NCBI GenBank assembly: GCA_035715725.1
Contig: DASTKT010000205.1
Span: forward strand, 1 to 64,000
Direction: 5' to 3'
Source: JADGGV01 sp035715725
GTDB lineage: Bacteria; Gemmatimonadota; Gemmatimonadetes; Longimicrobiales; RSA9
Length of the DNA stretch: 64,000 nucleotides
Shown here piece after piece: positions 40,431 through 50,453 of this stretch (positions are counted from its first letter, which is position 1; every line of letters starts with the position of its first letter). The position numbers were made by a program, and so were the translations under genes. The notes under the pieces are model-generated. The model was not told the origin of the DNA and did no database searches. It saw only the letters and a program-made list of their open reading frames with translations.

Positions 40431-41711
40431 TCAGCGCTTGAGGTTCGGGTTCCCGTCGTATTCGATGTCGGGCAGTGGATGGCACGTCACTGGCCCATAT
40501 GGCTCGCCCAGGTGGTTGAGCCCGGTCGGGAACGGCAGCTTGAGGCGTAGCATGTCGTACAGCCGGTGCCCTTCGAGGAACAACTCGCGCCGGCGCTCCT
40601 CGATCACCTCGGACAACACCGCCCCGCCGTCCTGCACGTCCGCCGGTGCGTAGCGCGGCAGCTTGGCGAAGTCCCGGAGCGCGTTGATCCGGTCTACGGC
40701 GGCTTGCCCAAGCTCCGCTTCCGCCACGATGAGGTACGCCTCCCGCCACGTTGCGATCGGGATGGGCGAGTTCGCCGCCGGGTACTTGGCCTGGGCGAAG
40801 AAGGGCGTCTTCGCGTCCTGACCGAGACCCGTGGGACCGGTGATGGTCACGCGGGTGTCCGGCACGCCGCCGACGGTCAGGCCGCGGTACTCGGGCGCGA
40901 TGGTGATGTACTTGTTTACCTGGTTGTTCAGGTAGACGCGGTTCTGGCGGCGCGCGTTCGCCGTCGAGTACGTCGCGTTGAAGACGAAGCCTTGCGGGAC
41001 CTGCTTGGCGGCGGCGGCCGCTTCCGCCTTCCGGCCGAGGTCCAGCAGGACCCTGGCGCGGCCGACCAGCGCGAGGTTTCGGAGCGACGCGTCGTTGGCC
41101 TGCTGCGCCAGCTGCTCGGCCTTCGTGAAGCGGTCCAGCGCCCGCGCCAGGACGTCGGCGGGCGTCAGGAGCGGTCCGCCATCGAGCGCCATCTCGCAGA
41201 ACCCTTCCGCGAGCAGGGTATGGGCGTACCCGGACATCGCCGCGAGCATGGCGAGGGTCTGCGTCTTGTTGAAGCTCAGCTGTTCGGGGGGAAACGCCTC
41301 GATCCGGCGGATCGCGTCGTCCGCCTGGAAGCGTGCGCTCGAGAGCGCCACGTAGAAGCCCGCGGTCGTGGCGTTGGTCGTCGTGGGGCAGGCTCCCGTA
41401 CCCGTCTTGAGCTCCGAGAGGTGAGCGGTCCAGACGTTGAAGTTCCGGAACGAGCTCGAGCTGACGAACTCGTTGGTGAGGAACCCTTCCCCGGCGATGT
41501 ACGCCGCCAGGGCGCACTCGAGCTCCCCGCGCGCGGCGCTCGCGACGCTCGCCATGAGCGACGGGTCGCCGAGGGCGCTCGCGGGCACGGCGCCGGGGAC
41601 GTCGACATCGAGCAGCTTGTTGCAGCCGCTCAAGCCGACGGCGAGCAGCCCACATACGAGGGTGCCCGTTCTGCAGATCGACCGGCAAAGCCGCGTGATG
41701 GACCCTCGCAT
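40431..41711 (-). CDS. SusD/RagB-family outer membrane lipoprotein (second pair)
   Basis: The 426-residue lipoprotein captures substrate at the cell surface and delivers it to its SusC partner. It starts at Met 41711, with a signal peptide ending in the lipobox GLSGC and then NKLLDVDVPGAVPASAL, the classic SusD opening. Helical repeats (YAHTLLAEGFCEMALDGGPLLTP; ALDRFTKAEQLAQQANDASLRNLALVGRARVLLDLGRKAEA) form the TPR-like scaffold. The C-terminus ISEVIEERRRELFLEGHRLYDMLR-like with LPDIEYDGNPNLKR is the RagB signature. Its gene follows the SusC gene by 55 bases. Confidence 0.93.
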   Translation of the reverse strand: MRGSITRLCRSICRTGTLVCGLLAVGLSGCNKLLDVDVPGAVPASALGDPSLMASVASAARGELECALAAYIAGEGFLTNEFVSSSSFRNFNVWTAHLSELKTGTGACPTTTNATTAGFYVALSSARFQADDAIRRIEAFPPEQLSFNKTQTLAMLAAMSGYAHTLLAEGFCEMALDGGPLLTPADVLARALDRFTKAEQLAQQANDASLRNLALVGRARVLLDLGRKAEAAAAAKQVPQGFVFNATYSTANARRQNRVYLNNQVNKYITIAPEYRGLTVGGVPDTRVTITGPTGLGQDAKTPFFAQAKYPAANSPIPIATWREAYLIVAEAELGQAAVDRINALRDFAKLPRYAPADVQDGGAVLSEVIEERRRELFLEGHRLYDMLRLKLPFPTGLNHLGEPYGPVTCHPLPDIEYDGNPNLKR

Positions 41712-41766
41712 GGGCATCTCCTCCGGCTCGATCGCGTGATCGCGTGTCATCGCAAGCCCCCTTGCG

Positions 41767-44700
41767 TCAGAAGCTCATACGGACGGTGAGCACCGTGCTG
41801 GCCAGCGGCGGCATGACCGTCTGGTAGCCCGTGGAGAGGTCGCCTGTGCCGCGAGTCTCCACATCCCAGACCCGGCCATTGCCGAGGGGAACGATCACGC
41901 GGCCGTCGCGCGGCGTGTCCCAGCCCATCTGCGCGGTCCAGAGCGTCATGAGGTTACGGCCGGCGAGCGAGACCGACCCGCCGCGCGCGCCAAACCGTTG
42001 CGCCCACGCGCTCGGCAGCGTGTAGGTCGCCGAGGCCTCTCTCAGCTTGAGGAACCCGGCCTCGTACATGCCGAGCGGGTTGCGGCCGATCGCCCGGTAC
42101 GCCATCACGATCGGGTCGTCCTGGACGCGGCAAGCGCGGGAACTGCAGTACGTCGTATGGTTCGCCGGGTCGCTGGAATCCTGCTGCCAGTTCCCCCCGC
42201 TGCCGTCCACCGAGAGGAAGAGACGCACGCGCTGGCCGAGGTCCAGTCCCTGGGTCAGGTTCACCTGCCACGTCGGCTGCGAATGCCCCCAGCGTACGAG
42301 CGGCGCGTTCGCGCAGGGGACCGGCGGGCCGCCCATCTCCCGGCCGCTCGGCCCCGTGCCGCCGTCGCACATGATGTTCTTGACCGCGCCGCTGGTGCCG
42401 TTCACGAACTCCGCCGAGAGCACCTTCTGCCAGTAGAGATCGGCGATGGAGAACCCCACGATGTTCTGGGAGAAGCCCGAGCCGAGCACACTCCGGCCGG
42501 CTCCGAGGGCCTCGATGCGGTTCGCGGTCGTTGAGAAGCCGACCCCCATGTCCCAGCCGATCCGGCGACCGTCCAGCATGCGGGCGTTCACCTGCACCTC
42601 GTTGCCCCAGCCCTTCACGCGCCCGAGGTTCACGATCTGCGTGCCGGAGAACCCGGACGAAGGCGGGAGCGGCTGGCCGATCATCGCGTCCTTCACGACG
42701 CGGTTGTAGTGGGTGAAGACGACTTCCACGCGGTCCTTGAGCAGACCCAGATCGAATCCGAGCTCCAGCTCCTCACTCCGCTCCGGCTTGAGTGCCTCGT
42801 TGCCGATGGCGCTGGGCGCGAGTCCGGGCTGGTCGCCGAAGCCGGTGACGGGCGCGTAGAGCTGGACCGCCGCCAGGGTGGCGGGTTGCCGGCCCGCGGC
42901 GCCCCACGCGCCGCGTAGCCGGAACTTGCTCACCCAGTCGACCTTCCAGAACGGCTCCTCGTGGACGACCCACGCGGCGCTCAGCTTCGGGTAGACGGCG
43001 GCCTCGTACTGGGCGCCGAAGGCGCTGTTGTCGTCGCCGCGGACCGCCGCGGTGAGGAAGACCCGGTTGCGCCAGTCGAGCTGCTGCTGCACGAAGAGGC
43101 CGACCGTCGCGTTCTCGACGAAGCTCTCCGACCCCGTCGTGAGTGCGCCGGCCGACACCGTGGTGAGTGGCGAGGCCGCGAACTGGGTGCCGATGGCACC
43201 GAGCGTCTTGGAGCCGAGATGGTAGTACTGGAAGCCGGCGGAGGTGGTCGCCTTGAGGTCCTGGCCGAGTTGCTTCGAGGCGGACGAGCTGAAGTCCACC
43301 GTCACGATGGTATTGTTCTGGCGCGTGACGTTCTTGCTGCCGAGGCTCAGGCTTCCCCACCACCCCGCGCTGCCGTCCGGGTCCCGGGGGTAGAGCACCG
43401 CGTTCTCCTCCTCGCCGGCATCGATGCCCGCGACCACGCGGCTGATCAGCCACCCGAGCGGCTGATACCGGAGCTCGGCGCTCGCGATGCTGCGGCCGAC
43501 CTCCTCGCGCGAGTCGATCTGCGCGGAGATTTCCGGCGGAGCGGCCTGGAAGCCTCTCCACTTCGTGTTCAGGTTCGCGGGGCTCCCCCAGACCAGGTTG
43601 CCGAACGCGTCGACCGGGTCGTTCTGCTGCGCCGCCCGGTAGCTCCGGGTGATGTAGGCGAGGTTGAACTTCGCGGTGAGCGGCGGCGCCAGGATGGCGT
43701 CGACGTTGGAGCGGACCGAGAACTGCTTCTGCCAGTTGTAGGGAACGACCCCGACCTCGTTGCTATACCCGCCCGAGACGTAGTACCGAAGCCGCTCGGC
43801 GCCTCCTCGGACGTTGAGGTCGAGCGCCTCGAGATGGCCGTACTTGAACGGGTCGCCCCAGGGCCCGAAGTCGCGCTCGTGCGCGTACAGATTGACGCTG
43901 TCGAGGGGGGCGCCACCGAGGCCACCGGTGTAGCTCCAGCCGGTCTTCGCCTCCGGGTTCCACAGCCAGTTCTTCCCCATCCGCATGGCCATATCGAACT
44001 GCGTCGGCCCCTCGGCACCTCGCTTGGTGACGATCTGGATGACGCCGTTGGAAGCCTCCGTCCCGTAGAGGGTGGCGGCGGCCGGCCCCTTGATGACCTC
44101 GATGCTCTCGATGTCCTCCAGGTTGATGTCGTCGAGGCGGCTCTGCCGTCCCCCACCCCGGATGCCGGGCGGGCCGGAGAGGCGGCTGTCCATGCGAACG
44201 CCGTCGATGTAGATCAACGGCGTCGCGTCGAGGCTCATGCTCGAGACACCCCGGATGTGGATGGGTGAGCCGGCCCCTACGGTTCCGGCGCCGCCGAGGA
44301 CCTGAACGCCCGGCGACCGCGCCGCCAGCAACTGGTTCACGCTGGTGGCCGGCGCCGTCCGGACGGCGGCCGCGGCGCTGATGCGGTCCACCACGGTGCC
44401 GAGGGCTCGGCGCTGGGTCCCGCCGACGGTGCCCGTCACGATGACCTGATCGAGGGCGATCGCTTGCTCGGACAGCTCGAACCGCGCCTCCGTGACCGTC
44501 CCGGCCGCCACCATGACCGTTCGCTCCAAGCTGCCGAAGCCCAGCATATCGACCCGGACCGTCCGCCGGCCCGCGGGCACGTTCTCGATGACGAAATCGC
44601 CGGTGGAGCTCGTCAGGGCTCCGAGCCCGGTGCCCGCCACCGAGACCTGCGCGCCCGGGAGCGGGCGCGAGCCGCCGGCCGTCGTCACCTTCCCACGGAG

Positions 44701-44808
44701 CGTTCCGCCCTGCTGAGCGGCCGCGGGGACCGCCGCCGCCAGAGCGAGGAGACACAGCGTCGCCGCCAGGGACCGCACCGTGCGGCGGCGAGGTACGCGA
44801 TCGGTCAT
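41767..44808 (-). CDS. SusC/RagA-family TonB-linked outer membrane protein (second pair, no STN domain)
   Basis: The 1013-residue receptor has a signal peptide, a carboxypeptidase-regulatory-like domain (LRGKVTTAGGSRPLPGAQVS) and a plug with the SusC signature: SPIHIRGVSSMSLDATPLIYIDGVRMD and DIESIEVIKGPAAATLYG. The 22-stranded barrel ends with a terminal Phe. Together with SusD it imports a substrate that is probably a peptide or glycan. The absence of an N-terminal STN domain means that it should not signal through FecR, unlike the pair at 56920-61741. It lies 19 bases downstream of an S15 hydrolase gene. Confidence 0.95.
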   Translation of the reverse strand: MTDRVPRRRTVRSLAATLCLLALAAAVPAAAQQGGTLRGKVTTAGGSRPLPGAQVSVAGTGLGALTSSTGDFVIENVPAGRRTVRVDMLGFGSLERTVMVAAGTVTEARFELSEQAIALDQVIVTGTVGGTQRRALGTVVDRISAAAAVRTAPATSVNQLLAARSPGVQVLGGAGTVGAGSPIHIRGVSSMSLDATPLIYIDGVRMDSRLSGPPGIRGGGRQSRLDDINLEDIESIEVIKGPAAATLYGTEASNGVIQIVTKRGAEGPTQFDMAMRMGKNWLWNPEAKTGWSYTGGLGGAPLDSVNLYAHERDFGPWGDPFKYGHLEALDLNVRGGAERLRYYVSGGYSNEVGVVPYNWQKQFSVRSNVDAILAPPLTAKFNLAYITRSYRAAQQNDPVDAFGNLVWGSPANLNTKWRGFQAAPPEISAQIDSREEVGRSIASAELRYQPLGWLISRVVAGIDAGEEENAVLYPRDPDGSAGWWGSLSLGSKNVTRQNNTIVTVDFSSSASKQLGQDLKATTSAGFQYYHLGSKTLGAIGTQFAASPLTTVSAGALTTGSESFVENATVGLFVQQQLDWRNRVFLTAAVRGDDNSAFGAQYEAAVYPKLSAAWVVHEEPFWKVDWVSKFRLRGAWGAAGRQPATLAAVQLYAPVTGFGDQPGLAPSAIGNEALKPERSEELELGFDLGLLKDRVEVVFTHYNRVVKDAMIGQPLPPSSGFSGTQIVNLGRVKGWGNEVQVNARMLDGRRIGWDMGVGFSTTANRIEALGAGRSVLGSGFSQNIVGFSIADLYWQKVLSAEFVNGTSGAVKNIMCDGGTGPSGREMGGPPVPCANAPLVRWGHSQPTWQVNLTQGLDLGQRVRLFLSVDGSGGNWQQDSSDPANHTTYCSSRACRVQDDPIVMAYRAIGRNPLGMYEAGFLKLREASATYTLPSAWAQRFGARGGSVSLAGRNLMTLWTAQMGWDTPRDGRVIVPLGNGRVWDVETRGTGDLSTGYQTVMPPLASTVLTVRMSF

Positions 44809-44827
44809 GTTCGTCCTCCGGAAGTGG

Positions 44828-46693
44828 TCAGATCGGCTCGGTAATTCCGCGGTCTCTCCTCAAAATCGTGAGCTGGATCCTCGAGTTGCGGGTCGGGGAG
44901 CGGTACACTTTCTGGGTGGCCTTCCGATAATCCGACTCCTTCGCATGGTAGATATCCACGAACGTCTGTGGGTTGCGGTCGAACATCGGGAACCACGAAC
45001 TCTGCACCTGCACCATGAGACGGTGGCCAGCGAGGAAGGTGTGGTTCTTGTCGCCGAGCTCGAACTCGAGGTGTGTCACCTCGTTCGGAACCATCGGCTC
45101 GGGCTTGGAAAGGCTGTTGCGGAACTTTCCACGCAGGATGTCGCCGGCCACCAGCATCTGGTAGCCGCCCATGCCGTCCGGCGCAGTCGAGGGATAGACG
45201 TCGATCAGCTTGACGACCCAGTCGGAGTCCGTGCCACTGGTGGCGACCTCGAGCACGGCCTTGATCGGCCCCGCGACCGTGAGATCCTCCTTGAGCGGCT
45301 CCGTCTGATAGACGAGCACGTCCGGCCGCACAGCGGCGAACCGCTGGTCCTCCACCATGAAGAGGTGTCCCTCGATCGTGCGGATCTCAGCCGAATACGG
45401 CACCGGCTTCCACGGGTCGCTGACGTACGAATCGAACGGCTCGCCTCCGTCGGCCTCCGGCGGCGTGAACGCGAGCTTACTCCGCTCCCGCAGGTACAGG
45501 CTCCGGGGCTCGACGTTCTTCGGCGGCCACTGGTCGTACCGGCGCCACTGGTTCGACCCGGTCTCGAAGACGAGCGCCTCCGGCAGGTCCGGCTTGCCCT
45601 TGTCCTTGAGGTAGAAATCGAAGAACGGTTTTTCGACGCTCTCGCGGAAGTACACGCCCGTCTTGCTCCCGAAGCCGATCCGGCCGAGCGAGTCGCCGTC
45701 CATGCGCGCCCACCCGCCATGCAGCCACGGGCCCACCACCAGCGTGCTCTTGTTGGGCCGGTTCTTCTCCTCGATCGCGCGGTGCATCCGGAACGGACCC
45801 CAGAAATCCTGGGCGTCGAACCAGCCGGCGACGATGAGGACCGGGAACCGGATGTTGTTGAGGTCCTTCGGCACGTTGCGGGACTGCCAGTACCCGTCGT
45901 ACGTGCCGTGGACCATGTAGTCGTCCCACGTCGGGACGGTGCTCTCGAAGAACTGCTTCGCGTTCGCGGCCGCACCCATTCGGAGGAAGAAGTCGTAGCC
46001 GTCCGGTGTGCCGTAATCGAAACGGGCCGTGGGCTGATCCGTGGGCGCGCCTCTCACGCGCGCGTTCGAGGACATCCACGCGAAGGCGTACATCAACTGG
46101 AACGCCCCTCCCGAGTGGTGGTCGTCCCCCATGAACTGGTCCTCCGGGGGCGCCTGGGGTGAGGCAGCTTTGAGCGCGGGGTGGGCCCCGATCATGCCCT
46201 GAGCCACCTGCCAGCCGGCCCAGGAGATGCCCCACATGCCGACCCGGCCGTTGTTGTTGCGGATATTCTTCACGAGCCAATCGATCGTGTCGTAGGTGTC
46301 CGTGCTCTCGTCGGACTTACCTGTCCCCTTTTCGAGCGGCTTGTGGTGAACGAATTCTCCCTCGGACTTGAACTTCCCGCGGACATCCTGGTAGGCGACG
46401 ATGTAGCCGTCCTTCGCGAACTCGTTGTTCGGGCCGATCACCGACCGGTATTCCTCCGGGCCGTAAGGCGGAATGCCGTACGCCGTTCGGGTCAGCAGGA
46501 TCGGCTGTTTCTGGGACGGGTCCTTCGGCGTGTATACGATGGTGAAGAGCTTCACGCCGTCCCGCATCGGGACCATGTATTCGGTCTTCGTATAGTTCGC
46601 CCTCACATCGAAGGCGGCCTCCTGGGCGGAGGCGACGGTCGGAAGGAGGCAGGCCAGCAGGGCGAGCACGAGCACTCTTTGCCTGGTTCTCAT
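44828..46693 (-). CDS. CocE/NonD-type S15 family hydrolase (alpha-amino acid ester hydrolase-like)
   Basis: The roughly 621-residue secreted hydrolase has a signal peptide (VLVLALLACLLPTVASAQ), an alpha/beta-hydrolase core and a C-terminal jelly-roll domain. The nucleophile elbow is MWGISWAGWQ (Ser about residue 157). The acid lies in VAGWFDAQDFWGPF and the base His in VVGPWLHGGW. This set and the N-terminal MVPMRDGVKLFTIVYTP match glutaryl-7-ACA acylase/alpha-amino acid ester hydrolases and X-Pro peptidases of the S15 family. It should cleave acyl-amino acid esters, amides or peptides in the periplasm. Met 46693 is preferred because the GGAGG at 46706-46710 touches the earlier ATG. Confidence 0.93.
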   Translation of the reverse strand: MRTRQRVLVLALLACLLPTVASAQEAAFDVRANYTKTEYMVPMRDGVKLFTIVYTPKDPSQKQPILLTRTAYGIPPYGPEEYRSVIGPNNEFAKDGYIVAYQDVRGKFKSEGEFVHHKPLEKGTGKSDESTDTYDTIDWLVKNIRNNNGRVGMWGISWAGWQVAQGMIGAHPALKAASPQAPPEDQFMGDDHHSGGAFQLMYAFAWMSSNARVRGAPTDQPTARFDYGTPDGYDFFLRMGAAANAKQFFESTVPTWDDYMVHGTYDGYWQSRNVPKDLNNIRFPVLIVAGWFDAQDFWGPFRMHRAIEEKNRPNKSTLVVGPWLHGGWARMDGDSLGRIGFGSKTGVYFRESVEKPFFDFYLKDKGKPDLPEALVFETGSNQWRRYDQWPPKNVEPRSLYLRERSKLAFTPPEADGGEPFDSYVSDPWKPVPYSAEIRTIEGHLFMVEDQRFAAVRPDVLVYQTEPLKEDLTVAGPIKAVLEVATSGTDSDWVVKLIDVYPSTAPDGMGGYQMLVAGDILRGKFRNSLSKPEPMVPNEVTHLEFELGDKNHTFLAGHRLMVQVQSSWFPMFDRNPQTFVDIYHAKESDYRKATQKVYRSPTRNSRIQLTILRRDRGITEPI

Positions 46694-47062
46694 GAGCGTT
46701 CTCATCCTCCGTTTCGGATCCGCGGGCAGGTGGGGCTACGTCGCGGCGGGATGCCGACAGCGCTTCGTCATGCCGGAGCCGGCGGAGTATGCCGCCGGCC
46801 GGGCTGGCGTAGATGGGCCCGAATCCAGCCAGGCGGCTCGCCCGTGCCTCGCGCGGGAGGCCCCCTGGCCTTCCCAGTTGCGGTCGGCTCGGCGTTCGCG
46901 CTTCGCGGCCGGAGCGATCGGAGGCGCCCCAAGGCAGCGGATCGCTCGGTGGAGCTCGCAAGACGTCGCGAGGTCTCCAGGCAGGCGCCGTCGGCGCTCA
47001 TGCGCTCCCGCGGCACCCGCGCCGAGCACGGCGTTCGGTGCGGCCCGGTTGAGTGCCCGCCA
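46694..47062. other. gene-free gap, 369 bp
   Basis: No coding sequence, RNA fold or clear promoter is seen between the MFS stop and the S15 hydrolase start. It is the longest break within the minus-strand cluster, so a separate promoter for the hydrolase-SusC-SusD unit would be expected here, but no -35/-10 pair is convincing. Confidence 0.5.
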
Positions 47063-48406
47063 TCAGGGAACCAGGACCGACCGCTCAGGGTCGATTCGAG
47101 TCCAGCACAGCGCCGAGATGCAGCAGAGGACGCTGGCGATGAAGAACGGGAGCTGCCACGACCCCGTCGCCTGGACGAGGATGCCGAAGAGCAGCGGTGA
47201 GATGGCTCCACCGAGGTTGCCGAACATGTTCATCATGGCGGAGACGGTGCCGGCGTACTCGTGGCCGACGTCGATGACGACGGCCCAGGAGACGCCGGTC
47301 GTGAGCTCGAGCCCGGCGGCCGCAAGGGTCAGGAAGGTGACGGCCAGGTACGGGTTCCGGACCATGACGCCCGGAAGGATGCACGCGATGCCGATCATGA
47401 AGCCCGCGATGGCCACGGAGCGCCGCCCGAACCGCAGGCCGCGCCTGCGGACGAGCCGGTCGGAGAGCCATCCGCCGAACGTGTTCGTGCACGCGCCCGC
47501 GAAGAGGGGCAGCCCGGCGAAAACGCCGGAAGCGAGGAGGCTGAAGCCGCGCGATTCGATGAGGTAGGTCGGGATCCAGGTCAGGTAGATCCAGAAGGTG
47601 TAGACGTAGCAGAAATACATCAGCGCGATGACCCACATGTTCCGGCTTCGCAGGAGGATGCGCCAGGGCACCTTCCCCGTGCCGTCGCCGGCGCCGCGAG
47701 CGTGGGCTCCGGCGCCCCCAACGCCGGCCCGGATGAGTGCCAGCTCCGCGTCGTTCACGCCCGGGTGGGCCTCCGGCCGGTCGCGGTAGTAGAGGTACCA
47801 CACCGCGCCCCAGAGCAGGCCGGTCGCGCCGAGCACGAGGAACGCGGCGCGCCAACCCCACCGGATGGTGATGAAGGCGACGAGGGGCGGCGTGAGCGCG
47901 CCGGCCAGGCGCGCGCCGGCGTGGGTCGCGCCCTGGGCGAAGCCGCGCTCGGTGGCGGGCAGCCAGCGGGAGAACGCACGGGTGGCGGCGGGGAACGCGC
48001 CGGCCTCGCCGGTGCCGAAGAGGAATCGCACGACGAGGAGCGAGGTGGCGTTCCACGCGGCCGCCGTGAGCATGGTGAAGGCGGACCAGTAGGCGACGAT
48101 GCCCGTCAGCACCCGCCGGGGTCCGAAGCGATCCGCGAGCCAGCCGCCCGGGAGCTGGAAGAGCGCATATCCCAGGGTGAAGGCGGAGAAGATCGCGCCC
48201 AGGACGACCTTGTCGAACCCGAACTCGGCCTGGATGCGCGGCGCGGCGGTCGAGATGGCCACGCGGTCCATGTAGGTGTTGCCGTAATGCAGGATGAGCA
48301 GCGCGAGGACGACGTGCCGGGCGGCGGTCGGGCGGAGCGCCACGGCCGCGGCCCCGGCGGCCGGACCCGCGACGGTCGGCCGGGTCCGGATGGGTTGCTC
48401 GCTCAA
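47063..48406 (-). CDS. MFS transporter, anion:cation symporter (ACS/ExuT-like) family
   Basis: The 447-residue transporter has about twelve membrane helices and the ACS-family phrases LILHYGNTYMDRVAISTAAPRIQAEFG, YALFQLPGGWLADRFGPRRVL and FGTGEAGAFPAATRAFSRWLPATERGFAQGATHAGARLAGALTPPLVAFI. Relatives import hexuronates, glucarate, phthalate or other organic acids with protons. Its place between S15 hydrolases fits uptake of a carboxylic acid product released in the periplasm. It lies four bases after the upstream S15 gene stop, so the two are one transcript. Confidence 0.93.
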   Translation of the reverse strand: MSEQPIRTRPTVAGPAAGAAAVALRPTAARHVVLALLILHYGNTYMDRVAISTAAPRIQAEFGFDKVVLGAIFSAFTLGYALFQLPGGWLADRFGPRRVLTGIVAYWSAFTMLTAAAWNATSLLVVRFLFGTGEAGAFPAATRAFSRWLPATERGFAQGATHAGARLAGALTPPLVAFITIRWGWRAAFLVLGATGLLWGAVWYLYYRDRPEAHPGVNDAELALIRAGVGGAGAHARGAGDGTGKVPWRILLRSRNMWVIALMYFCYVYTFWIYLTWIPTYLIESRGFSLLASGVFAGLPLFAGACTNTFGGWLSDRLVRRRGLRFGRRSVAIAGFMIGIACILPGVMVRNPYLAVTFLTLAAAGLELTTGVSWAVVIDVGHEYAGTVSAMMNMFGNLGGAISPLLFGILVQATGSWQLPFFIASVLCCISALCWTRIDPERSVLVP

Positions 48407-48410
48407 GACC

Positions 48411-50429
48411 TCACCTCCTGTGCAGGGCGGACGCGGGGATGAGCGGCAGCACGATGTAGGACGGCCGGCTCCGGTCGAGGTAGACGGTGTTGTCGACGAC
48501 GGCGAAGCGGCGGTTCTTCAGGATGGGCTCGCCCGTGTTCGGGTTGACGTCGAAGCGAGGGAAGTTGCTGCTCGAGATGTCGACACGGATGCGGTGCCCC
48601 TTCTTGAACACGTTCGCCGTGGGGTAAGGCTCGATGGTGAACTCGTAGGCGGTGCCGGGCTTCATGAGCTCCTCGCGCTCCCGGCCGCCGCGGAAGCGGG
48701 CGCGGATGATGCCGTCCGCCAGGTTCATGGCGTACCCCTCGGGGTAGTCGGGGTTGGGCGGATGGACATCCACCAGCTTGGCCGTGAAGTCGGTGTCGAG
48801 ACCCGTCGAGGCGGCGTTCAGCACGACCTTCAGATAGCCGGCCACCACGACATCTTCTTCCAGCGGCGCCGTCTGGAAGACGAGCACGTCGGGACGCGAA
48901 GCCAGCGGCAGGTGGTCCGTGCAGCCGACGAACTGCTCGCGGCACGTCTGGTCGAACGCCCCGGGGAGCACCACGTCGCCGAAGGCGGAGATGTTGCCGC
49001 CGATCGTCGGGACCGGGTGGCGGGGATCGAACGTGTACGTGATGGCGGCGTCGCCCTCGCCGGGCTCCGTCGTGGAGAGCGAGCCGTCGGGGTGGAAGTA
49101 GAACTTCGTGCTCTGCGTCCCGGCCAACGGCCAACTGTTCGACTCGATCCAGAAGCCGCCATGCTCCATCCGCCCGGCAGGCCCCTTGCGGCCGTCGCCG
49201 CCGCCCATGACGAAGACTTTGACGGGCGGGTCCTGCGCCATCCCCGTGTCGGTACCTCTGAGCCACTGGTCGAACCAGGAGAGGCGCACCTGGTTGTAGT
49301 CGCCTCCCGCGTCGTCGCCGAAGTCCACGTCGCCGGCGAAGCGCGGCAGCGCGGAGGTATGTGTCCAGGGACCGAGCAGCAGCCACTGCGGGGAGCGCTT
49401 GATCTTCGAGAGCGCCTGCCAGTTGTCCGATTGGGCGCGCGGATAGGTGTCGTACCACCCCGTGTGGTGGATGGTGGGCACGTCCGCCATCGTGCGGTAA
49501 TAGGGCGTGAGGTTGAAGCCGGGGTCCTGCCAGAAGTCGTCCGGGCCGGGGTACGTGCTGTGGTCGATGATGGAGAGGATCCAGTCTTCGTACGACGGCG
49601 TGTAGCGCAACGCGCTCAGCCCCTTCTCGAGCTTGAAGAGGAAGGGCGGGTGGCTGAGATACTCGCGGAACCGAGCGCGCTCCTGGGTGGCGGCCCGCGC
49701 GACGGTCGAATCGTCGATGGTCTCCTTGCCGATCGCGCCGGCGGTCGTGGCCCAGTTCAGGTAGCGCAGCTCCAGCGCGCCGCCGGTGCGCATCGACCAG
49801 ATCGCGTAGTTCGACTGCGCGAACGCGGGCACCATGGCGGCGAGCCCCGGCGGATTCTGCGTGGCGAGCGAGTACTGCGCCACGCCGGAGTGCGAGATCC
49901 CGAACGTGCCGACCTTGCCGGTGCTCCACGGCTGGCTGGCCAGCCAGCGCACCGCGTCGGCGCCGTCGTACTGCTGCTTTCCGTACAGGTAGAAGCTGGA
50001 GCCGCCGGAGGCGAAGCGGCCGCGCATGGTCTGGTGCGCCACGACGTAGCCGCGCGCGGCGAAGAAGCGCGGTTCGTTGTCGGGTCGGTCGACGCCGGCC
50101 CGGCTGTCGTTCATGTTGCGGGTGAGCAGCACGGGGAAGCGCCCGGGGGCGCGCTTCCCGTCCTTCGCCGGGAAGTAGAGCTGCGTCGACAGCCGCACCC
50201 CGTCCCGCATCGGGATCATCACCTGCTCCGTCACGACGTCGTAGGCGGCGGGCCGCTCGAAGCGGCGCATCCAGTTCGTGGCGGCGCGTTCCGGCGCCGC
50301 CTTGGACCGCGTCTGTTGCGCGGCGGCCGGCGCCGGTCCGGTGCCGGGGTGGAGGCCGAAGCCGCCGTCCGCCAGGAGCAGCGGGATCGCGGTGAGAACC
50401 GCGGCCGCTCGTGCCGTGCGTGTCCGCAT
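48411..50429 (-). CDS. second CocE/NonD-type S15 family hydrolase
   Basis: The 672-residue protein has a signal peptide and a Gln/Ala-rich linker. The hydrolase core begins VMIPMRDGVRLSTQLYFPAKDG. The nucleophile sits in GTFGISHSGVAQ (Ser179), with HHTGWYDTYPRAQSDNW near the acid and LLLGPWTHTSALPR carrying the base His. The C-terminal PepX jelly-roll ends with HRIRVDISSSNFPRFDVNPNTGEP. It is clearly paralogous in architecture to the enzyme at 44828-46693, but sequence differs in the elbow (HSG against WAG), so substrates may differ. It overlaps no gene. Confidence 0.93.
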   Translation of the reverse strand: MRTRTARAAAVLTAIPLLLADGGFGLHPGTGPAPAAAQQTRSKAAPERAATNWMRRFERPAAYDVVTEQVMIPMRDGVRLSTQLYFPAKDGKRAPGRFPVLLTRNMNDSRAGVDRPDNEPRFFAARGYVVAHQTMRGRFASGGSSFYLYGKQQYDGADAVRWLASQPWSTGKVGTFGISHSGVAQYSLATQNPPGLAAMVPAFAQSNYAIWSMRTGGALELRYLNWATTAGAIGKETIDDSTVARAATQERARFREYLSHPPFLFKLEKGLSALRYTPSYEDWILSIIDHSTYPGPDDFWQDPGFNLTPYYRTMADVPTIHHTGWYDTYPRAQSDNWQALSKIKRSPQWLLLGPWTHTSALPRFAGDVDFGDDAGGDYNQVRLSWFDQWLRGTDTGMAQDPPVKVFVMGGGDGRKGPAGRMEHGGFWIESNSWPLAGTQSTKFYFHPDGSLSTTEPGEGDAAITYTFDPRHPVPTIGGNISAFGDVVLPGAFDQTCREQFVGCTDHLPLASRPDVLVFQTAPLEEDVVVAGYLKVVLNAASTGLDTDFTAKLVDVHPPNPDYPEGYAMNLADGIIRARFRGGREREELMKPGTAYEFTIEPYPTANVFKKGHRIRVDISSSNFPRFDVNPNTGEPILKNRRFAVVDNTVYLDRSRPSYIVLPLIPASALHRR

Positions 50430-50453
50430 GCCGCCTCCTCGGGCAGGGGTCGT

